Source: Owenia fusiformis
Lineage: Eukaryota > Annelida > Polychaeta > Sabellida > Oweniidae
NCBI GenBank assembly: GCA_903813345.2
Contig: CAIIXF020000008.1
Coordinates: 3,791,341-3,855,340 of the forward strand
Direction: 5' to 3'
DNA length: 64,000 nucleotides
Every line of letters begins with the position of its first letter. The stretch's first letter is position 1. A program made the position numbers and the translations under genes. Shown here one piece after another: positions 36,562-48,848 of the stretch. The notes below the pieces were generated by a model. That model was not told the origin of the DNA and made no database searches. It was given only the letters and a program-made list of their open reading frames with translations.

Positions 36562-36964
36562 TTAAGACATCATTTTGGGATTCAGTTTAATTCAATTCTC
36601 TCTTACAGTGAGTCACAGGATCTCCTCTCATACCAGGAATGTCAAAACTTTAAGGAAACCCAACAAGAAAAGCAAACTGTCATAAGAAAAGTAGACCCTA
36701 TATATCCCAAAACCATGATCTAACGTGAAAAGAAACAATGTCTCCCCCCTCCAATCGAGAACCAATATCACAATCCAGGACCAGAATACCAAGGGACATT
36801 TCATTCATACTGAAGTCATTACAATACATGTTGAAGAAAAAATTGAAAAATTTATAGCCAATACTCATAACATTAAAATTAGTTGTAGATACCAGTACTC
36901 ATAAAAGAGTATTCAGTCTCAAATGATGAAGTTAGAGGAAGCTGCCTCATCAGTCTCAATGTAT

Positions 36965-37144
36965 AGGTAGCAATCTGAAGCAATTTAATGAGGGTGTTGT
37001 CGGGACAATTGAGTCTATTTCAACAGAATATACTGGTCTTGTGTGCCACAAATTGTACGTAAGATGTCAAAGTTGTATATTTGCCCCTAAAATTCAGACA
37101 TTGTCCTGACAACACCCTGATCGAAGTGCCTCAGATTGCTACCT
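36965..37144. mobile_element. 180-bp MITE inserted in the gag-like region
   Basis: Termini AGGTAGCAATCTGAAGCAAT and, inverted, AGGTAGCAATCTGAGGCACT. The arms extend about 43 bp through GAGGGTGTTGTCGGGACAA / CAGGGTGTTGTCAGGACAA. The central loop is about 90 bp. Target duplication is not clear. Confidence 0.8.
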
Positions 37145-37365
37145 CGTACCTTTTCTGGTAACTCAGACCTAGATATGGTCTTAGTCTGGATTCACCTATT
37201 CTGGATTCATTTCTTTTGGAAATACTTTGGTCTCTCCACTAGGAGTCGTCGTGGCTCTCTCATTTTGGCCCACTTTTAGTGTGTCATCCACTTTAAAACC
37301 AGGAGCATCTCACTTTTCTCTCCAGACAAGACTGCTCTTCTTGACACCTTTCATTTGGAGGGGTT

Positions 37366-37491
37366 TCAAGCTGTTTCAATCACAACTTGGGAACCAATTT
37401 CACAATTTCTTCTGGAATCCTCTTCATCCAAGATTTCTGACTTAATCTCAAACTTCCTTGACATCTCATCTCTTTGGGCAACAGAACCCAT
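37366..37491 (-). pseudogene. Candidate gag N-terminus next to a primer-binding-like site
   Basis: Minus strand. A 41-codon frame starts MGSVAQRDEMSRKFEIKS and stops at TGA 37368-37366. Just upstream on the same strand is TTGGTGGCAGTG (37492-37503), resembling the leader/primer-binding segment found right after the 5' LTR in several gypsy-type elements, preceded by ...ACA. Together with the gag-like piece 0.8 kb downstream this suggests one decayed retrotransposon on the minus strand. I could not find a matching second LTR. Confidence 0.4.
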
Positions 37492-37509
37492 CACTGCCAC
37501 CAATGTCTC

Positions 37510-38440
37510 GCTTTGCCTTTTCCCGAGTATCCCGTATGCTCATTAAAAAGAATATCAGGGGCGATCAATAATAACTCTTAGAGGTTTTTCTATGAGTGCC
37601 GACCTTGTGTGGTGGTACCGCAGTTAAAGATGCCTCACATGAAACAATTGCATACCCATTTTTAAATCTATTCCAACAAAGATGATACAGAAAACACAAA
37701 TGTCCATATATGATTTAATGTCACTATGATTGTGTATCTTTGGGAGTCGGCACATCTCTTTGGGAAATATATTCTCTGCTCTTGGAATGGGTTCAGCTCT
37801 AGGAGTAACTCTGCTCTAGTAGACTATAGGAGTCACTTCGTCTATATAGGAAGTATCGTATCTGGTCTTGGACAGTGTCTGGGCTCTAGGAGTAAACTCT
37901 GCTCTGAGAGTCTCTCGTAACTTCTCTGAGTATTACCAATTCACTCTCTCTCAGAGTAATCTCACTTGGGAGAAATAAGAACTCAAGGAGAATCATGATT
38001 CTTAAAGTGTTATCTCAGCTCCAGGAGTCGTCTCATCCCTGCGGGAAATCATGTTTCTGCTCTTGGACTGGGTCCAGGCTCTGGGAGTATCTTCTGCTCC
38101 AGGAATTGTCTCGCTACCAGAGTGATCACTAATCTACTTCTGCTCAAAAGAGAGCTACATCTCTATGAGCAAACTCGTCTCTTGGAAGAGTCGAGGCTCT
38201 AGAAGTAACCTCTGCTTTGGAAATCACTTTGAAACTGGAGTAACCTGAGCCTCTGCTCTTTGGTGTGGTCCAGTACATCGATCAACAATATGAGATTAGA
38301 CAGAGTTATAATCACTCAGAAGAAATCAGAACGACCTGGGAGAAATTTTCTCTCAAAGTGGCCATCACTTCCGGCGAAATGAAAGATGGCTAACCACAAG
38401 TTCTATGGGATGAAGAAGGCCAAAGGGCGGACCGCAAACT
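37510..38440 (-). repeat. Possible LTR/leader with degenerate CTCTAGGAGTAA motifs
   Basis: From about 37736 to 38260 the plus strand repeats CTCTAGGAGTAACTCTGCTC and relatives (TCTGGGAGTATCTTCTGCTC, CTCCAGGAGTCGTCTC) at irregular 35-90 bp spacing. Its position upstream (minus strand) of the candidate gag start is where a 5' LTR would be. Without a second copy this is only suggestive. Small plus-strand frames here (37227-37920, 38441-38650) are not recognisable. Confidence 0.35.
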
Positions 38441-38979
38441 ATGCATGATGGTGTCAACCTCAAGGAGGACTCACCCTCAATCTCGTTCCTAACGAAGTCT
38501 TGTCTCTTCAAGATCTTGTGTTACTCTTATTCACATGATCAGTTTCTCACATCCAAGTTCAGACACCCATTATTGATGAAAATTAATTCAGCCAGGAAAA
38601 GAAGATTAAGGCATCTGATTGGCTGGACTGGCCAGTTACTTGATAGCTGATTATTTGAAACTGTCTGCCGAACCAGTAAACATTAGTATGTCTATGTGTC
38701 ATTATGCATACACTACTCTTTACTAAAGATATTCTGAACTACAGGGAACAAAATATGAAATGAAGTCAAAATGACATCAACTGAAACTAGCTATAATTGA
38801 CATAGTATTGCCCAAAACTGACCATTTTAGTCCATAACCTAACTTTGCCAAGTGGTTGATAGGTTAACATTTTAACGTCATGGCTCCCCTAGCTATGCCT
38901 AGTGAATTAATGAAAGTAAATGGCATAATACTGACAAAAATACATCATTTTTGTAAATCTTTTACCGTTGCTAGGTGTA

Positions 38980-39694
38980 TCTGGTCAACTTGGACCTAGT
39001 TAACTCAGACCCTAGTTAAAGGTATTCTGGGAGATACAAGTGACAAAATATTGCTTCTGGAACGAGATCAAACGACTTTGACATATTCTTTACCCTACCT
39101 ATGTTGCAATTTAACAATCAACACAAGTATACATACCATATTTAAGCACATACCGGACACATTCATTAAGATAATTCTTGATTGATCAAATCGATTATTC
39201 AGATTTTGCCTTGGATTTGATTTTAAATGCTTCTAAATGATTTTCTAATGCTTACTATGATTTCTATTCTATTTTTATTTCGATAAGCATTTAATCAGGG
39301 TGTTGAAGTTAACAAAATATAGAGGTACTACATTAATTCCAATATGCAGTATGAAGAAATATATCAGTACATGTACATTTTTGTTTTAAGGTACAGCTTG
39401 AAAATAACAATTTATTGTTTGTAATACATTTTGGGTATATTATTAAAGCTTCATGTAAAATCATAGTATTGGTGACTACATTTTAGGCATATTTAATCCT
39501 ATTTGATTTCACAATTAGAATGTATGATTTATGATTGACTCTTGCAATTATATATGATCACTTTTGCTTTAATATATTAATTTTCACTTTAACACTCAAA
39601 ATATTGAAAAAAAGATTCAGAAATACATTGGTACTAGTTGACTAGGGCCTGAGTTGACTAGGGTCAGAATTAACTAGGTCTGAGTTGACTAGGA
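38980..39694. mobile_element. 715-bp inverted-repeat element with a 14/16-bp flanking duplication
   Basis: Left arm TCTGGTCAACTTGGACCTAG, then TTAACTCAGACCCTAGTT. The inverted right arm is TCCTAGTCAACTCAGACCTA, then GTTAATTCTGACCCTAGTC. The flanks ACCGTTGCTAGGTGTA (38964-38979) and ACCGTTGCTATGTGTT (39695-39710) match at 14 of 16 positions, which looks like a long target duplication. The interior has no ORF. Confidence 0.65.
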
Positions 39695-39755
39695 ACCGTT
39701 GCTATGTGTTTGCTAGGCATATGTTATGACTACACAATGCCTAAATATATAAGGG

Positions 39756-39892
39756 TTATGTACTGGGAGGTTTTGGATATGGGGTTTATCCAGAGTGAGA
39801 TATGCGTATCTACCTGAGGGACTGTAGGGACCAAAGGTAGATGTGCATATCTCACGAGGGATGAACCCAATATCCAAACCGACCGTACATAA
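39756..39892. mobile_element. 137-bp palindromic MITE
   Basis: Outer arms TTATGTACTGGGAGGTTTTG and its inverse CAAACCGACCGTACATAA. Pairing continues through GGGTTTATCC and GTGAGATATGCGTATCTACC. Almost the whole element is one hairpin. Related to 3831-3929. Confidence 0.75.
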
Positions 39893-40589
39893 CTGCTTTA
39901 TCCTATATCAAGTAGAGTCTTTCTCACCCTAACTTTTTTATTTTGAAAGTTATCATATTTTCCAATATATCATTTTAAAGGTTATGTAAAATGCTGATCA
40001 CCCTTAGAATATCAAAAATGAACTCTTCCTAAATTGCTACAATGTTTCTTGTAAGGTTGTAGTTGACCATTGATTAAGTCAAAAGAAGTTAAATTACCAG
40101 AATAGTGAATGGACGTTGAAAAGTTGATACTGCAATTATGGAGGACAGGGACGAAAGATTAATTGAAGACTAACAAGAGGAGAAGCTTTATAGCCATGAA
40201 ACATTGCTCAAATGTATCAAAAGGCTCCCAGAAGCCTAGAAAGTGCAACACTCCTGTTTGTGAACATTTTGGAAGCGTATCCTCGTAGAATTGAGACTGC
40301 CTGAGCTGCTTGGGGGAAACATACGAACTATTAAAAACGTGAAATATGGACATCACTAAAAATGCTCTAAAAAATTTGTAATGTAACCTATCACTCGGAA
40401 AATTGGTCTGTGGTCAGCAAATTGAATTCCCTTAAGATTTTTTTTGATAAACCTATGTTAGTTCTAAATTACAAAAAATTATGGGGGATGGAGAACAGAC
40501 TTATTTGATGCCCTGTACAGTGTATTTGTGAAGCTCAGATGTGCTTTGTGGTTGCATAAATTGTAAATTACATAATTTTGGACAAAATA

Positions 40590-41010
40590 CCTCATTTTCG
40601 GCAGCTTTTGACCGTTTTTAGGTGGTTCCTAGGCAGGTACATTTTATTTTGTTGCAGAGTGCCCATTTTGAACACACACATTGGTATTTCTTAGATTATA
40701 ATACTAGTGTCTTAATCTTAAATGAGTGTTTTGATAACATAACCTGTGAGTAAATGGTAGAATACTGAATGAACTATCTCATTTTTTGGCAAACTTTAGA
40801 ACGTTTCTATGTGGTTTCTAGGCAACACAGATGACATCACAATAACCAGTGTACAAAGACAGTGATATATTGTAGGGTCAATGCTGAGGGATTCTTTCTC
40901 CATATATAGATGTTTTAGTGCCTATACAATGATGAAACTAGGGCAAAATGGCCATAATAAGGCGTTTTAATCCATTCCTAAGTGGTTGCTAGGCAACAAG
41001 ATGACATCAC
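40590..41010. repeat. Three diverged direct repeats with GTTGCTAGGCAAC palindrome
   Basis: About 180-bp spacing between copies: GTTTTTAGGTGGTTCCTAGG (40614), GTTTCTATGTGGTTTCTAGG (40803) and TTCCTAAGTGGTTGCTAGG (40975). The last two are followed by CAACA-AGATGACATCACAA. The 39695-39720 flank (CCGTTGCTATGTGTTTGCTA) is another relative. GTTGCTAGGCAAC resembles an RFX X-box. Confidence 0.6.
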
Positions 41011-41389
41011 AAGTTCTTAACCACTTTATATTCGAGGGGGGTACTATATTGGACATATGCGCCACGTTTTGTTTTCCAATGTCTAAATGGTTTGGTAGCA
41101 AACAGGCATGGACATACACACACAGATAGACAGAGAATCAGTAAATTGTAGTAAAATGCGATTAAATATGGATTCAGCATTTTACCATAGTGTAGCCATG
41201 GGTTTAAGAGGCTCTAGAACAAAAGTGTATTAGTGTTATGTAACATCAAAGGTATCACTGGAAAGAGCACATTAACGTGAACAAAAATAATCTAATTTTA
41301 TTTGATAAGAATATTCACTAAGGTATTTAATTGACATTGATGTGGAGCAATTCGTTAAATATACCTTAAAATGGGAATTTAAGGATATT

Positions 41390-41721
41390 ATGACGTCATA
41401 ATTGCCAGGTGAACAATTGAAACCGACTGAATAATACATAGGGTGACGGGACATTTTATTACCTTCAATATGGTACCAATATCATTAAAAATAGTTAAAT
41501 ATTAAAAAAGTTATGGCCAATATTGTGTTTATCATTCTTTATGGCTAATGAAAAGTGGGCGTGGCACTTTGCATCCGTTTCCATGGTAACGGGCCATTTT
41601 TCAAAAATTTTTATTGTCATATTTGGAATCTGCATATCAATATTATGAAAGTACAACATGTTTTGAGCGGTTGCAGTCAATCTTAATTAAAGTTCCATAT
41701 TTGACCCTGCTCCCACTCGCC
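41390..41721. repeat. Right terminal inverted repeat of the 7.7-kb element
   Basis: Ends CTCCCACTCGCCT. The arm carries AAAAGTGGGCGTGGCACTTT, GGGCCATTTTTCAAAAATTT and AATCTGCATATCAATATTATG in the orientation opposite to the left arm. A palindrome, GTTTCCATGGTAAC, lies at 41577-41590. Confidence 0.75.
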
Positions 41722-42353
41722 TATATTCCAATTGTTTCAAATAGGTATTCCAATTGTTTCAAATAAGTATTCCAATTGTTTCAAATAGGTATTACAATTG
41801 TTTCAAATAGGTATTCCAATTGTTTCAAATAAGTATTCCAATTGATTCAGATAGGTATTACAATTGATTCAAATAGGTATTACAATTGTTTCAAATAGGT
41901 ATTACAATTGTTTCAAATAGGTATTACAATTGTTTCAAATAGGTATTACAATTGTTTCAAATAGGTATTACAATTGTTTCAAATAGGTATTACAATTGTT
42001 TCAAATAGGTATTCCAATTGTTTCAAATAAGTATTCCAATTGTTTCAAATAGGTATTACAATTGTTTCAAATAGGTATTCCGATTGTTTCAAATAAGTAT
42101 TCCAATTGTTTCAAATAAGTATTCCAATTGATTCAGATAGGTATTACAATTGATTCAAATAGGTATTACAATTGTTTCAAATAGGTATTCCAATTGTTTC
42201 AAATAGGTATTCCAATTGTTTCAAATAGGTATTCCAATTGTTTCAAATAAGTATTCCAATTGTTTCAAATAAGTATTCCAATTGTTTCAAATAGGTATTA
42301 CAATTGTTTCAAATAGGTATTACAATTGTTTCAAATAGGTATTCCAATTGTTT
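41722..42353. repeat. 22-bp satellite, right block
   Basis: About 29 units, same sequence and orientation as the block at 33005-33992. Richer in the TATTACAATTG variant. Ends at CAATTGTTTCATAAAATCATG. Confidence 0.95.
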
Positions 42354-42359
42354 CATAAA

Positions 42360-43830
42360 ATCATGATTATGAGAAAATTGTTGTCATGCCTATTTTATAT
42401 TATTTCTCTCTGAAATGTTAATATACTATTTACAAAAGTTAAGGACCAATTTTACTTGAACACAAAATAAAAAGTGTCTTTCACTATAATAGATATGAAG
42501 CAGGCCAGTTAAATACCTTTACCAAAATTAAAGAAAAATTATTTTCAACATTATCTTCACCAAAACTAAGCAGTAAAATACTCTTCGCCTCAGTTTTGCC
42601 TAAGCTATACAAATTAATCTCGCATTTTTCTGAATCGTGCTTATATTCTCTTGATTGGTCATGTGCTTAGTTTTCTTATATTTATAACATGTCTGTTTCA
42701 TTGCAGATTTCACTCTTTTCTATTGAATTCTTAGATTAGACATAACACACATAACTATGGTGATGATGCTTTTTATATGGATGACTTGTGATACTATGAT
42801 ATATCTTAGACCTACATACAATGAATTATGTATGATAGTGGTGAAGGATGATGGAAAAAAGCCTCTCGTTTTACTATTCTCATGTATGGGGAGATTTCCA
42901 GAATTGGTATTTGAGGAAGTGTGCAGAGGGCATATATTCAGAGATACAATGTGGGTATATGAGGAGATATTCAGAGGGGGTTTCCAATAATAAGATTGAC
43001 AGTCCTCCCCTTATTCTAGCAGAACATTATCCAATACCCATTCTGTTTCCCCATCACTGGTAGTTAATGTATGAACCTTTCTTGGCACTGAAATTGTTAA
43101 AATTGATAATATGTAGCTCAACTAGACCTTTTCAAACACTCTGCAGATATCAAAATAATTTTCAAGGATTTTCAAGTTATAGAAATGTCGCAGATCATCC
43201 GAAGAGAGAAGAAAATATCCCTTAATTTAGAAATTCCCTCACATCCTACATACGCAATGAGCCCCTCTGTAACTGCATAAAATATAATCTTATTGTGGCT
43301 TAAAGTGACAATTAAGAATGGAATCAGAACAAATGAATGATATGAAATAATAAATAATTTTCTAAATTATTCAGAAATGCAAGAAAATAAAAGATAATCC
43401 AATCAATAGCTTCAGTTTTCATTATAAAGACTTATGATCCCATAATAAGAAAGAATGACCAGGGAAGGACTATCCATCATAACTATCAGATGAAATAAAG
43501 TACTAAGTATTGCCAGAAATGATATGATTTATACTTGGTCATTTTAACCTACATCTTAATATACATTCAATTTTGTTTCAATATTTTGACCAATTTCGTT
43601 CTGAATTGTGAAAATGAGAATTTTGCACCTACTTGAGAAAAAAATCCCATGGAGATCACTGCAGGAACATTTTAGATTGACTGTTTTTAGATTTTATTTT
43701 TAACAAAATTGTAAAATCGTTTGACAATGTAAGAGTAAACTGTGGATATATTGAGAACAGGGTACTAAAATGTATCATTTGATTAGATTTATTTTTATTT
43801 TCCCAGATTGATATAGTAAATCATGTCTAT
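42360..43830. other. Intron sequence, nothing recognised
   Basis: AT-rich. Overlapping plus-strand frames at 42757-43063 carry no family signature and no convincing splice context. Confidence 0.45.
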
Positions 43831-43834
43831 AACT

Positions 43835-44525
43835 ACAGTAGACCTGTTCCCTGTCTATTATCTATAACTACAGTAGATTTTTTCCCTGTCTATTATCTAT
43901 AACTACAGTAGATCTGTTCCCTGTCTCTTATCTAAAACTACAGTAGATTTGTTCCCTGTCTATTATCTATAACTACAGTAGATTTATTCCCTGTCTATTA
44001 TCTATATCTACAGTAAATTTATTCCCTGTCTATTATCTATAACTACAGCAGATTTGTTCCCTGTCTATTATCTCTAACTACAGTAGATTTGTTGCCTGTC
44101 TATTATCTATAACTACAGTAAATTTATTCCCTGTCTATTATCTATAACTACAGCAGATTTGTTCCCTGTCTATTATTTCTAACTACAGTAGATTTGTTGC
44201 CTGTCTATTATCTATAACTAAAGTAGATTTTTTCCCTGTCTATTATCTATAACTACAATAGATTTGTTCCCTGTGTATTATCTATAATTGCAGTAGATTT
44301 GTTCCCTGTCTATTATCTATAACTACAGCAGATTTGTTCCCTGTCTATTATCTATAACTAAAGTAGATTTGTTCCCTGTCTATTATATATAACTACAGTA
44401 GATTTGTTCCCTGTCTATTATCTACAACTCTAGTAGATCTGTTCACTGTCTATTATCTGTTAATACAGTAGAATTGTTCCCTGTCTATTATCTATAACCA
44501 CAGTAGATTTGTTCCCTGTCTATTA
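43835..44525. repeat. 35-bp minisatellite (TATTATCTATAACTACAGTA + GATTTGTTCCCTGTC)
   Basis: About 20 tandem units with scattered substitutions (AAAGTAG, CAGCAG, TTTATTCCC). The two best-matching neighbouring blocks around 44030 and 44140 repeat the same pair of variants, suggesting multi-unit duplication. Confidence 0.93.
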
Positions 44526-44823
44526 CCGATAATAAGGGTTCTAAACATCTCTTCAGATAGGAATAACACAGATATGAAATTGAAAATATACAAAATGAAA
44601 GGATTGATTAGCTCTCAAGTGGATCCATCTGTAATGTTGTCATGGCAACCTAATACAACAGAAAGAGTGATTCGTGAGCATATAGAATTATAGTATACCC
44701 AAAGGTGAAAATGTGCCATAATTGCATAATCCAGAAATAACATCTCATTTTTACTAATAATATGTGTGAAAGCACAAAGATAAATATTCAAGGTTAGTTA
44801 TATTCTCAATTCACCATCTTCTT

Positions 44824-45005
44824 ATGGCAAGACTTCTGCATGATTTATGGCAAGACTTCTGCATGATTTATGACAAGACTTCTCCATGATTTATGACAAG
44901 ACTTCTGCATGATTTGTAGCAAGTCTCATGGTATGATCAATAGATAGACTTGTGACAAGACATATGACAAAATTTATGACATGACAGATGACAAGACTTA
45001 TGCAC
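44824..45005. repeat. 24-bp minisatellite (TGGCAAGACTTCTGCATGAT + TTAT)
   Basis: Four good copies to about 44920, then decayed ATGACAAGACTTATG-like units to about 45005. Confidence 0.85.
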
Positions 45006-45067
45006 ACTCAAATTAATGTCTAACTGCCATGGTAACTAAAATGTCAACTTTGAAATATCACATTTGC

Positions 45068-45670
45068 CATAATTGGTGCATAGGTCAAAACTTTTCAAAA
45101 ATTGTCCTTATTAGTGCCCAATGAGTCCTCATGAGAAAAAACGCTGGAATTAAAAAAAATTGGAAAAATATTTTGGTTAGTGAAATTCACCATGTTTGCA
45201 TCAACCATAGGGTTCTTACCTATTCTACTCTTTTTGCTTTACTAACGGAATATAAAACATGCACTTACATCAGTATTTCACATGATAAGTCGATAGGAAA
45301 ATGATATAAACCTACTGAATCAAATTCAAATTTCTTCTTAGCCTCATTTTGGAATTGCATGTCGAGGACCGATTATTTTCAACACATTCAGAAATGAGGT
45401 GGCAAGATGACGGGAAAAATCACCAGTAGACATTAAAAAATAGACATGGACTTGAGTTACAAACATTATATACATTTTATGGTGCAAAAATTATCCAAGC
45501 TGAAATACCTTTCAGAAAAAAAGTAACTAAAACCAGTTACTACTCTATTATCGCCTACTCAACTTATGTTTGACCCTAATTATCCTTGATTCTCTGCCCA
45601 GGGACTCATCCTCGGGCCTCTAAAAGTCTGGGGGCGCTAATAGGAACATGGGTGCCAATTTCAAAGTGAC
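45068..45670. mobile_element. Possible diverged inverted-repeat element
   Basis: Left AATTGGTGCATAGG...TTATTAGTGCCCAATGAG. The inverted right reads AATTGGCACCCATGTTCC then TATTAGCGCCCCCAG. Internal ATGAGTCCTCATGAG and GGGACTCATCCTCGGG also pair loosely. The TTAGYGCCC motif recalls the 29951-30556 family. Tentative. Confidence 0.35.
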
Positions 45671-46984
45671 ATAATTATAAAAAAAAAAACACTTTTAGCA
45701 TACACCATGTAACCATAAACCGTGTCCAAATTCACAGATTTTACTGTAGTTTATGAAGGTTATAGAATGCAGATGAAGAGCATCTAGTAATACAATAAGT
45801 ATCATATTTGCCTCAATGGATATATCCTGAACAAAAATATATACATACTGCCTATGTTTCAACATGTAGAATTGTGGAGAAAATCATGGAATTAACAAGC
45901 AACTAGACACAAAAGCATTGCCCAAAATAAGAAATCATGTTAATTCATTTATTAGAAGATCAGATCAAAAAACATAATGTAAATTTTCCTAGCTATGATT
46001 TTTAAGGCAGGGTAGTACTAATGGAAAGTACAGGTAGTTGATACAGTAAGTTGCACTAACGAACAATATCTCATCATTATGTTTAATTCCCCATCTATCT
46101 GGGAACAAACTTCAAGCTGACATTTTTTACAAACGTACCTGTTCTAACACCATTTATTATCTAAATAATCAAAAATGGAGTAAAAACTATACGACAAAAT
46201 TTCTAAAAACTGAACACAACAAAATGCAAACATAAATATCTGAATTGTTTTTAGAGAAAAAAATGTCGACAGTGTAACTTGTAGAGGAATTACCTATTAA
46301 GAGGAATGAAGGTTATGTCAGACTTACGCAGATAAATCAACATTAAAATAACAACAAATATGTTTAATGTTCTATCTATTTCATTTGGTATCTTTTGTTA
46401 TTAAAACATATTACATTTGAATTTTTAATCTACAAAGACTATATTTCATAAGTGATATAAAAATATGTTCATAAAAAGCTGATTTACTAATATGTGGGTG
46501 ATAAAGTTTGTGAAAAACATTGCTTTTAAGAGATAATAAAAAATTACCAATTACCAAAAACATCTTGCTTTAGTCTGGGCTTAGTGTATCTGAATTTCTA
46601 TACATCTCCTGTCTTCTGTTTAGATACATCAAAGGGGTTCATGCAGTAACACAGAAGTATAGATCTGTTACTAATAAAACATTACATAACCTGCTGCAAC
46701 ACATAGCTCAAAACCTACCCTTGCAATAGTTGGAATTCACTTTAGTTCTTCTGTTAGGTGGATTGAGGAACTTTCTCTAATTTAAAGAGTGCTAATTTCA
46801 GGTTTTGCTCTTGCTCAGGGTAACCATTCCTGGTATCTGGGACTTAAAGGAAGATTTACACGAGTCAAATGGGAAATGTTATGATTGTCCAAAAATAACA
46901 CAAATATATGAAAACTTCCCGTTTCCCAACAGATTTTTATGAAAACTGAAGATGTAGATACCTTAACTAGGGGTATCACGTCTT

Positions 46985-48085
46985 TTATCATCTATTGTAC
47001 ATGGAAACAAGATGGCATTGCTTGTATGATAAAAGGAATATGGGAAACTGGATGGTATTGCTTGTATAATCTAATGAATATGGGAAACTGGATGGTATTG
47101 CCAAAATAATAAAATTAATATGGGAAACTGAATGGTATTGCTTATATAATCTAATGAATATGGGAAACTGGATGGTATTGCCTATATAATAAAATTAATA
47201 TGGGCAACTGAATGGTATTGCTTATATAATCTAATGAATATGGGAAACTGGATGGTATTGCCTATATAATAAAATTAATATGGGCAACTGAATGGTATTG
47301 CTTACATAATCTAATGAATATGGGAAACTGGGTGGTATTGCTTATATAATCTAATTAATATGGGAAACTGGATGGTATTGCTTGTATAATAAAATGAATA
47401 TGGGGAACTGAATGGTATTGCTTGTATAATCTAATGAATATGGGAAACTGGATGGTATCGCTTGTATAATAATATGAATATGGGGAACTGAATGGTATTG
47501 CTTGTATAATCTAATGAATATGGGAAATTGGATGGTATTGCTTATATAATCTAATAAATATGGGAAACTGGATGGTATTGCTTGTATAAAAAAATGAATA
47601 TGGGGAACTGAATGGTATTGCTTGTATAATCTAATGAATATGGGAAACTGAATGGTATTGCTTGTATAGTCTAATTAACATGGGAAATTGGATGGTATTG
47701 CTTATATAATCTAATTAATATAGGAAACTGAATGGTATTGCTTATATAATCTAATGAATATGGGAAACTGGATGACATTGCTTATATAATCTAATAAATA
47801 TAGGAAACTAATTAATATATGAAACTGGATGGCATTGCTTGTATAATTTAATGTATATGGAAAACAAGATGATATTGTTGCTAATATAATCTAATGAATA
47901 TGGGAAACTGGATGGCATTGCTTGTATAATCTAATTAATATAAGGAACTGGATGATATTGCTTGTATAATCTAATATATATGAAAAATGGGATGGTATTA
48001 TGTGAATAATCTCATGAATATTGGAAACTGGATGGATTTGCTTGTATAATCTATGGAAAAGTAATATATGGAAAACTGGATGGTA
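46985..48085. repeat. 40-bp minisatellite with 80-bp higher-order pairs
   Basis: About 27 units of TGGGAAACTGGATGGTATTG plus CTTGTATAATCTAATGAATA. From 47060 to 47320 two versions alternate: one with CTAATGAATA + GGATGG and one with AAAATTAATA + GAATGG, giving an 80-bp period. Units decay beyond 47760. Confidence 0.93.
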
Positions 48086-48582
48086 TAGATTGTCTAATCA
48101 AATACATGTGGGAAAGTGATTCTCTATATGAGATCAGTGTATATCAATCTCAGCTGCCAATTTAATGAACAGATGATGTCTAATTGAATGAGCTTTGCCT
48201 TCTATCTATGTACACAACCTGCATTTGAAATGCAACACTTTGTGTTTCATTTCACATAATTCATCAGTGGAATCTCAGTTTCTTGCATTTCCATGCTATT
48301 TATAATGCTCACGTCATTCCTCTAAGCTTTCCTTGCTAATTCCACTTATTTTCACTATATTTCTAGACTCAAAACATAATCACTGCAATGCTTTAATCAA
48401 AGACAGTAAGGGGCCATGGAGATGATTAGAATGTCACATTGAACTTTCAACACACACTTACCTATACCAGCATTGAAAAACCTACTTACAAATATCATGA
48501 ATAAAACTTATCAAATTTTCTCAGCAATGAGGTCCTTTCCCATTAGTGAATCAACAGCCTGCTATCCTGTGTTGGTATCATC

Positions 48583-48757
48583 TAAGCTCGCATTCACAAA
48601 TTCAACTGCTGGCTGATGGTTTAACCTACGATTTTATGGCCATTCCTCATTTAAATATAAATATGACCTGCCCCAGTTGCGTTCATATTCAAATGAGTTG
48701 GTCATAAAAAAGTAGGTTAATCCATCAGCCGATAGTTGAATCGCAAATGCTAGCTTA
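48583..48757. mobile_element. 175-bp MITE with about 60-bp inverted arms
   Basis: Left arm TAAGCTCGCATTCACAAATT, CAACTGCTGGCTGATGG, TTTAACCTAC. The inverted right arm is TAAGCTAGCATTTGCGATTC, AACTATCGGCTGATGG, ATTAACCTAC. Both ends begin TA, which could be a TA target site. Confidence 0.8.
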
Positions 48758-48848
48758 GTACATTATGTGTTGATTGGATGTTGACTGGAATCCTCAATAT
48801 TGCCTATAAGCTTACCATCTACATATATTACGCTACACTGTAAAACAA

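Larger units (their letters stand above)
33993..41721. mobile_element. 7.7-kb element with about 340-bp terminal inverted repeats, inserted in a 22-bp satellite
   Basis: Left terminus GGCGAGTGGGAG and inverted right terminus GGCGAGTGGGAG are perfect for the first 12 bases (CTCCCACTCGCC at about 41709-41720). The arms remain alignable through TTTAATTAAGATTGACTGCA-like, TTTCATAATAT, GCCACGCCCACTTTT and on to a shared ATGACGTCATAA (34325 and 41390). The same satellite in the same orientation lies on both sides, so it reads as an insertion. Outer bases allow a TA duplication, but this is not clear. No intact transposase or polymerase ORF. The interior holds a triplicated 364-bp unit, gag-like remnants and smaller elements. 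Superfamily unknown. Confidence 0.75.

Noticed and set aside
36137-36565. 142-aa plus-strand ORF
   Set aside because: Antisense to the gag-like sequence on the minus strand, which carries the recognisable pattern.
33993-41721. Polinton/Maverick element
   Set aside because: AG...CT ends and long inverted repeats fit, but no 6-bp target duplication and no polymerase, integrase or capsid-like ORF is visible; length is also short.
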